A stretch of 64,000 bases of DNA. It comes from Verrucomicrobiaceae bacterium (lineage in GTDB: Bacteria > Verrucomicrobiota > Verrucomicrobiia > Verrucomicrobiales > Verrucomicrobiaceae). Location: the NCBI GenBank assembly GCA_016795465.1, contig JAEUHK010000116.1, forward strand, positions 1 to 64,000. The letters are read 5' to 3'. Shown here in pieces: positions 59,552 through 64,000 of the stretch (the stretch's first letter is position 1; every line of letters starts with the position of its first letter). A program made the position numbers and the translations under genes. Below the pieces are notes generated by a model that saw nothing but the letters and a program-made list of their open reading frames with translations, searched no databases and was not told where the DNA came from.

Positions 59552-60322
59552 TTGTCCGCCCCTATCGCTACCTCTTCGCCCGAAATCTCACGCCGCGTCT
59601 TTTGGACCGTCGTTCTGCTACTGGCTGTCTCGGCGGGGCTTTACGCCATGTTTTCGGCGGTGGACTATCGCTGGAACTGGTCGGGCGTCTGGAAGTATCG
59701 CGGCCAGTTCATGCAGGGTTGGCTGACGACGCTCGGGCTGTCTCTGGCTGCCATGATCGTGAGCGTGGTGGCGGGCTTTTTGATGATGCTGGGTTGCCGG
59801 GCTACCTGGATGCCCGTGCGCTTGTTTTGCGGTGGCGTGGTGGAACTGGTGCGTGGCTCGCCGCTGCTCGTGCAGCTCTTGATAGGCTACTACATCATCG
59901 CGGAGGCGCTGCATGCGGGCTTTCCGATGCTGGTGGGCATCGTTTTGTTGGGCAGCTTTCATGCGGCATATCTGGCGGAGATCTTTCGCGGTGCGGTGGA
60001 GAGCATCGGCGCCTCGCAAATCGAAGCGGCAAGGGCCGTGGGCTTTGATCGGGCGCAGACTTATCGTTTCGTCATCGTGCCGCAGGCCATGCGCCGGGCC
60101 TTACCGGGCACGACGGGCCAGCTCGTGTCGCTGCTGAAAGACTCCTCGCTGCTCTCGGTGATCGGCATCGAGGAACTTGTGCAGAAGGTGAAGGTCATGA
60201 ACGCGGCCAGCTATGCGCCGTTGGAAGGTTATCTGCCTTTGGCGGCGGCTTATTTGATCGTGACGCTGCCGCTGGCTCGGCTGGCTCGCGGTTTGGAAAG
60301 GAGGTTCGCGTATGAAACTTGA
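59552..60322 (+). CDS. Amino-acid-type ABC transporter permease
   Basis: 256 aa with a TTG start inferred from the position of the first membrane helix. Five or six helices are visible. The HAAT-family permease motif EIFRGAVESIGASQIEAARAVGFDRAQTYRFVIVPQAMRRALPG contains the EAA loop that contacts the ATPase. Similar to GlnP/HisM-class permeases. It overlaps the ATPase gene by 11 bp. No substrate-binding protein gene is in the visible neighbourhood, so substrate cannot be stated. Confidence 0.9.
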   Translation: MSAPIATSSPEISRRVFWTVVLLLAVSAGLYAMFSAVDYRWNWSGVWKYRGQFMQGWLTTLGLSLAAMIVSVVAGFLMMLGCRATWMPVRLFCGGVVELVRGSPLLVQLLIGYYIIAEALHAGFPMLVGIVLLGSFHAAYLAEIFRGAVESIGASQIEAARAVGFDRAQTYRFVIVPQAMRRALPGTTGQLVSLLKDSSLLSVIGIEELVQKVKVMNAASYAPLEGYLPLAAAYLIVTLPLARLARGLERRFAYET

Positions 60323-61052
60323 AGCGACGGGCCTGGTGAAGCGATACGGCGCTCACGCCGCCCTTGATGGAGCCGCTTTTTCGACCGGCGAGCATGAAGC
60401 GCGAGTCATTGCACTGCTGGGCCCATCTGGAGGCGGGAAATCCACGCTGCTGCGAGTGCTCGGTTGCCTGCTGGTGCCTGATGAAGGTCGCGTGAGCCTC
60501 GACGGTCGCGATCTGCCGCGTGATGAGGACGGGGCCATGCGAGAGCGGCGTGGCAACGGCTTCGTTTTCCAAGGCTACAATCTCTTTCCTCATCTCACGG
60601 CCTTCCAAAACATCACGCTGCCATTGCAGGAAGTGCATGGCATGTCCGCAGTGCAAGCGGGGCAGCGAGCGCTCGAATTGCTGCATCGGCTGGGGCTTGA
60701 AGGTCACGAGCACAAGCGCCCTTCGCAGCTTTCCGGTGGTCAGCAGCAGCGGGCGGCCATCGCACGAGCTTTGGCCCCGCGACCGAAGCTTCTGCTGCTC
60801 GATGAACCTACCTCGGCACTGGATCCCGTGATGACGGGCGAGGTGCTGGATGTGATCCGCGAACTCGCCGAAGGCGGTCAAAGCATCGTGCTGGCCACGC
60901 ATGAGATCAGCTTTGCCAGGAAGGTGGCGGATCACGTGGTCTTCCTCGCGGGGGGAAAGGCGCTCGAGTGCTCGACAGCCACTGAATTCTTCCAACAGCC
61001 TCGATCCGAGCTTGCTCGGCAGTATCTCGAAGGCCTTTCGCGTTACCGCTGA
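60312..61052 (+). CDS. Amino-acid-type ABC transporter ATP-binding protein
   Basis: 246 aa. Walker A GPSGGGKST (37-45), Q-loop FVFQGYNLFP, signature QLSGGQQQR (139-147), Walker B LLLLDEPTSALDP (Asp164, Glu165), switch His197 (ATHEISFARKVADHVVFL). This is the GlnQ/HisP class that energises polar amino-acid import. It overlaps the permease gene and converges with the next gene. Confidence 0.95.
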   Translation: MKLEATGLVKRYGAHAALDGAAFSTGEHEARVIALLGPSGGGKSTLLRVLGCLLVPDEGRVSLDGRDLPRDEDGAMRERRGNGFVFQGYNLFPHLTAFQNITLPLQEVHGMSAVQAGQRALELLHRLGLEGHEHKRPSQLSGGQQQRAAIARALAPRPKLLLLDEPTSALDPVMTGEVLDVIRELAEGGQSIVLATHEISFARKVADHVVFLAGGKALECSTATEFFQQPRSELARQYLEGLSRYR

Positions 61053-61061
61053 GGCTGCGTT

Positions 61062-62819
61062 TTACAAAGCGCGAGCGAGGAAGCGGCGTTCCTCGGGCAA
61101 GAGCAGCGTCGAGGGCACTTTTTCGGCTACTTGATAAGCGGATGAAGTGCTGCCGCTGATGGCGAGGAGACCGGCGAAGACCGCACGAGCGCCAGGCGGG
61201 AAGGTGTCCACATCTTTGACCTGAGCGAGAGCGGGCGCGATTTCGTTCACGCGGCCCTGGCGATAGGCGGCGAGTGCACGAAGGAAGGACAGCGCGACCA
61301 GGCGATCTGGCGTGATGTGATGGGCGGGCACTGCTGCGGCCTCGTCGATGGTTTTGACCGCGAGCTCGATGTCCGTGCCGAGAACGAGGCGCAGGTAGTT
61401 CGCCCGGTCGAGATAGACGACATCGGTGGGTTTCAGCTTCATGAGCTGCTGGCTCGAGCGGAGCATCGCCTCGCCATTGGTCTCCTTTTGGGCCATCTCA
61501 TAGACTTTGAGTTGCATGCTCAATGAGGCGCCGATGTGGCGGGCGGCCACGCCTTCATAAAAGCGACGCGACAGATCCCAATAGCCCAGATGTTCGGCCA
61601 TCTCGGCGGCCCGCATGGCTGCCTCGGCATGTTCACCACGGCCGGTCTGGTCAAAAACGGTGTTGAGCAGATGGCGCGGCGTGGTGGGATCGTCACTGAG
61701 GTGGCTTTCGGCCTCCGCCTGCCAGATGCGGAGTTGCACGCTGGGGAAAGCGGCATCGACACGACCAGTGAGCAGTGCCTTGAGCGGGCCCCATTGGCCG
61801 AGGCCGCGGAGGGCACCCACATAGTGCGGCAGCAACGTGGTATAGGAGGCGGCCGTCTTGTCCGAGATCATGCGCAGGACGCGTTCATACTGCTGTTCTT
61901 TGACGAGCCACGCCATGAGCGGGGGGAGATTCGCGGCTGGTTTGCCGTCCCAGCGGCGGATTTCCTGATTCACCATCTGATCCCGTTCATGAGGGTGAAG
62001 GCGGATGATGGCCGACAAGACGGCAAACCGAGCGGTTTCAGCCTTGCTGTCCTGTTTGATGCCTTGAACCAGCGTGAGGAGATCCTCTGCCTCCTGAGCT
62101 GTGAGCAGGCGATGCTGTGCGAGGAATTCGATGGCCGGGATGGATTGTTCCGTGCCTCCACGGGCAATCGGCCAGAGACGCTCCCGGGCAGGTCCGCTGA
62201 GAGACGGGTCACCGCTGCGTGCATCGAGCAAGGCCAGGTCGAGCACGCTTTGTGGATTGTCTGAATCTGCCATCAAGGCCTGGCGTTGGGTCAAAAACGA
62301 ACGTGCAGCAAGGCCTTCCGCTTTTTGGATCGCGGACAAAAGCTCCAAGGCAGGGCGCTTCTGAGCCTGATCGCCCTTGAAGCGGTCGAAGGTGTCATGA
62401 GCCAGCTTCAGGTCCGGCAGGCCCACATAGGCTTTGCCCAGCTTCGAAAGCTCTTCCGGAGTCAGAATGCCTTTTTCATCGAGTTTGCCCAGGAAGCGAA
62501 TCATGGAGCGAGGCTCTTCGCCGGTCTTTTCGACGAACATCACCGCCGTGCGGATCACTTCGGGGTCCTCTGGTGCCCATCGCGTGGCATCATTGAGATG
62601 ACGGGCGGCATTCATCCAGTCCTCCGCTTCGACGTAGCGGACCACTTCAGGAATGTGGCGGCGTCCCCACCAGCTTTTGACCCCGGTGGCAAGGTCATCA
62701 AAAAACAGCCACCATGCCACAGCGAAGGCCACGAGTCCCAAGAATGCCCACAGTAGCGTCCTGTTCTGCGGTTCGTCTTCTGCTGCCAGGTCTTCTGGTC
62801 GGGATGACTCGGGATTCAT
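61062..62819 (-). CDS. Membrane-anchored TPR-like protein
   Basis: 585 aa. One transmembrane helix (LLWAFLGLVAFAVAWWLFF, about 22-40) follows an acidic cytoplasmic N-terminus. The rest is a helical repeat domain with TPR-like spacing (YVEAEDWMNAARHLNDATRW, AMRAAEMAEHLGYWDLSRRF, VALSFLRALAAYRQGRVNEI). I do not recognise a specific family. It lies 40 bp downstream of the FGE-sulfatase gene on the same strand and may be an accessory or scaffold for it. Confidence 0.78.
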   Translation of the reverse strand: MNPESSRPEDLAAEDEPQNRTLLWAFLGLVAFAVAWWLFFDDLATGVKSWWGRRHIPEVVRYVEAEDWMNAARHLNDATRWAPEDPEVIRTAVMFVEKTGEEPRSMIRFLGKLDEKGILTPEELSKLGKAYVGLPDLKLAHDTFDRFKGDQAQKRPALELLSAIQKAEGLAARSFLTQRQALMADSDNPQSVLDLALLDARSGDPSLSGPARERLWPIARGGTEQSIPAIEFLAQHRLLTAQEAEDLLTLVQGIKQDSKAETARFAVLSAIIRLHPHERDQMVNQEIRRWDGKPAANLPPLMAWLVKEQQYERVLRMISDKTAASYTTLLPHYVGALRGLGQWGPLKALLTGRVDAAFPSVQLRIWQAEAESHLSDDPTTPRHLLNTVFDQTGRGEHAEAAMRAAEMAEHLGYWDLSRRFYEGVAARHIGASLSMQLKVYEMAQKETNGEAMLRSSQQLMKLKPTDVVYLDRANYLRLVLGTDIELAVKTIDEAAAVPAHHITPDRLVALSFLRALAAYRQGRVNEIAPALAQVKDVDTFPPGARAVFAGLLAISGSTSSAYQVAEKVPSTLLLPEERRFLARAL

Positions 62820-62859
62820 GAGGTAAGAGGAGGAGAAGAAGCGTTCCTTGGCATCCAGA

Positions 62860-64000
62860 TTACTTCAATTCGAGAACTAGGCGGAAGCCCAGATCCGCAC
62901 GAGCGCTTGCTTTGGAGGCATGCTCACGGGAGGAGGTCAGCAGGCGGTCGTGCTCAAACATCAGCCAGCTGCCGCCACGGATGACGCGCTCCTCTGGTGC
63001 TGACGGCCAGGCATCCTCGGTCCATTCGGAGACGTTGCCGCCGACCTCATAAAGCCCGAGCGTGTTCGGGGTCGATTTGTCCACCGGTGCGGTGTAGGAA
63101 AAACTGTCGCTAAAGCCCGGGATGCGTGTGGCGTCGAGGTTCACACTCATGACTGGAGGCCGCCATTCGGCCTGGCTCTTGATGGGCCATGGGAAATGCT
63201 CTTTGTCTGCCCTGTGGCGTTCGGCTGGGTCCTTCCCCGTTTCGCCTTTCAATCCGGCTGCGATGCTCCACTCGAGGTCGGTGGGCAGGCGGTAGGTGGC
63301 ATTCGTTGGGATCAGGCTGGCCTTCCGCTCGTTTTCCGTGAGCCACTGGCAGAAGTTTTTTGCATCGTCCCATGTCACGCCGGCTGCCGGATGGGTATCG
63401 CCGAGGAGAAAGGGCGGTTTTTTGATCCAAGTGCCATTCGTGGCCTTCAGCCAGGCTTCGAAATCCCTCACGCGGGTTTCTGTTTTGCAGATCAGCACAC
63501 CGCTGCCGGATTCCAAGGGCGTGAAGCGAAGGCCGAGTGTGTTGAGATACGAGGTTCCAGCCACTGCGGGCGTCAGCTTGCTGGTGTCTGGCAGGACCGC
63601 GCCATCCCCGCCTCCGGCCATGCGCTGCTTCAGGGCCTCGACCGCAGCCTTGTCAGCATCATCGGTGGTGCGCATCTTGCGGATCTGGTCCTCGACGGTC
63701 TGCTTGTTGGCTGCCTCACGCTCGGCCAGCAGCATCGCCGTGCGGTGCTTGTCTTCAAAAACGCAGCGAAAGCCGATGGTGGGCATCCGCAGGTCGGCCG
63801 GCACCGTGTAGCGGTAAGAACTCACTAGGCACTCCCGGCGGAAATAGGCCCACGAACCGCCGCGCAGCACGCCGTTCGCCAACGATTTCACATCTGGCTT
63901 GTCGGTCCACTCCCACACATTGCCTGCCAGATCGTAGAGACCTTCCGTCGTCGGCGTAAACTGCCCCACGGGCGCGGTGTGCTCGTAGCCATCGGAATAG
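62860..64000 (-). CDS. Two-domain FGE-sulfatase (SUMF1-like) protein, 5' end outside the window
   Basis: At least 380 aa; the frame stays open through 64000 (YSDGYEHTAPVGQFTPTTEG), so the gene continues beyond the window. The end of a first FGE-sulfatase domain is present (LYDLAGNVWEWTDKPD, GVLRGGSWAYFRRECLVSS, GFRCVFE). A helical linker leads to a complete second domain (PAAGVTWDDAKNFCQWLTEN, YRLPTDLEWSIAAGL, GLYEVGGNVSEWTEDAWP, RVIRGGSWLMFEHDRLLTSS, DLGFRLVLE). True formylglycine generators use a specific Cys pair near the C-terminus; that pair is not seen here, so a non-catalytic or sensor role is more likely. Confidence 0.88.
   Translation of the reverse strand, partial: YSDGYEHTAPVGQFTPTTEGLYDLAGNVWEWTDKPDVKSLANGVLRGGSWAYFRRECLVSSYRYTVPADLRMPTIGFRCVFEDKHRTAMLLAEREAANKQTVEDQIRKMRTTDDADKAAVEALKQRMAGGGDGAVLPDTSKLTPAVAGTSYLNTLGLRFTPLESGSGVLICKTETRVRDFEAWLKATNGTWIKKPPFLLGDTHPAAGVTWDDAKNFCQWLTENERKASLIPTNATYRLPTDLEWSIAAGLKGETGKDPAERHRADKEHFPWPIKSQAEWRPPVMSVNLDATRIPGFSDSFSYTAPVDKSTPNTLGLYEVGGNVSEWTEDAWPSAPEERVIRGGSWLMFEHDRLLTSSREHASKASARADLGFRLVLELK

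Overview
The window looks like a chromosome segment of a Verrucomicrobia bacterium (Verrucomicrobiaceae/Prosthecobacter-like), inferred from gene content and not from any search. The marker families are DUF1592/DUF1587-type proteins with CxxCH motifs, DUF1549/DUF1553 (PSD1) and DUF1501/DUF1552 Tat-signal proteins, a PEP-CTERM protein, a passenger-associated (PATR) repeat protein, a SWIB-domain protein, FecR with an ECF sigma factor, and FGE-sulfatase domains. The DNA is GC-rich and many genes lack a visible Shine-Dalgarno sequence. I saw no rRNA, tRNA or CRISPR array.

Layout. 0-4.3 kb is an accessory island: a Fic protein, then a lower-GC gene for a CHAT (caspase-like) protease candidate, then two ribbon-helix-helix antitoxin genes. 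One antitoxin has an in-frame stop where its paralogue has Trp, and the other is followed by a frameshifted, truncated VapC. 4.5-11 kb holds an EF-hand exported protein, a GntR/LacI hybrid regulator, and divergently a 1498-aa zinc metallopeptidase (M66-like) with PATR repeats. 11-33 kb is a region of exported carbohydrate-active and cytochrome-type proteins: LacI regulator plus GH128, two mosaic beta-propeller hydrolase paralogues at either end that share an upstream GTTA-N3-TAAC site, a PQQ-type propeller protein, two DUF1592-DUF1552 cassettes separated by a REP-associated transposase (RAYT), an ankyrin protein, an SGNH hydrolase and an ECF sigma/FecR pair. From 21.5 to 29.3 kb nearly every gene boundary carries a REP-type palindrome, and several palindromes are translated, two of them forming the signal-peptidase site of an exported protein.

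33-38 kb has a SWIB protein, then a leftward PBP2-DsbD-hypothetical group. 38.6-48.7 kb is a fused str-S10 ribosomal protein operon (rpsL, rpsG, fusA, rpsJ to rplX). It lacks tuf, carries an extra exported coiled-coil gene between rpsS and rplV, and stops at a terminator after rplX where the spc genes would normally continue. 48.8-64 kb holds a membrane-anchored low-complexity protein, a TPR lipoprotein, a PEP-CTERM protein, a PSD1-DUF1501 operon, LysM and amidase cell-wall genes expressed divergently, a polar amino-acid-type ABC permease/ATPase pair, a TPR-like membrane protein and a two-domain FGE-sulfatase protein cut by the window edge.

Best candidates for something undescribed: (1) the CHAT-protease/Fic island; (2) REP palindromes domesticated into signal peptides, stop codons and protein termini; (3) the exported coiled-coil protein embedded in the S10 operon.
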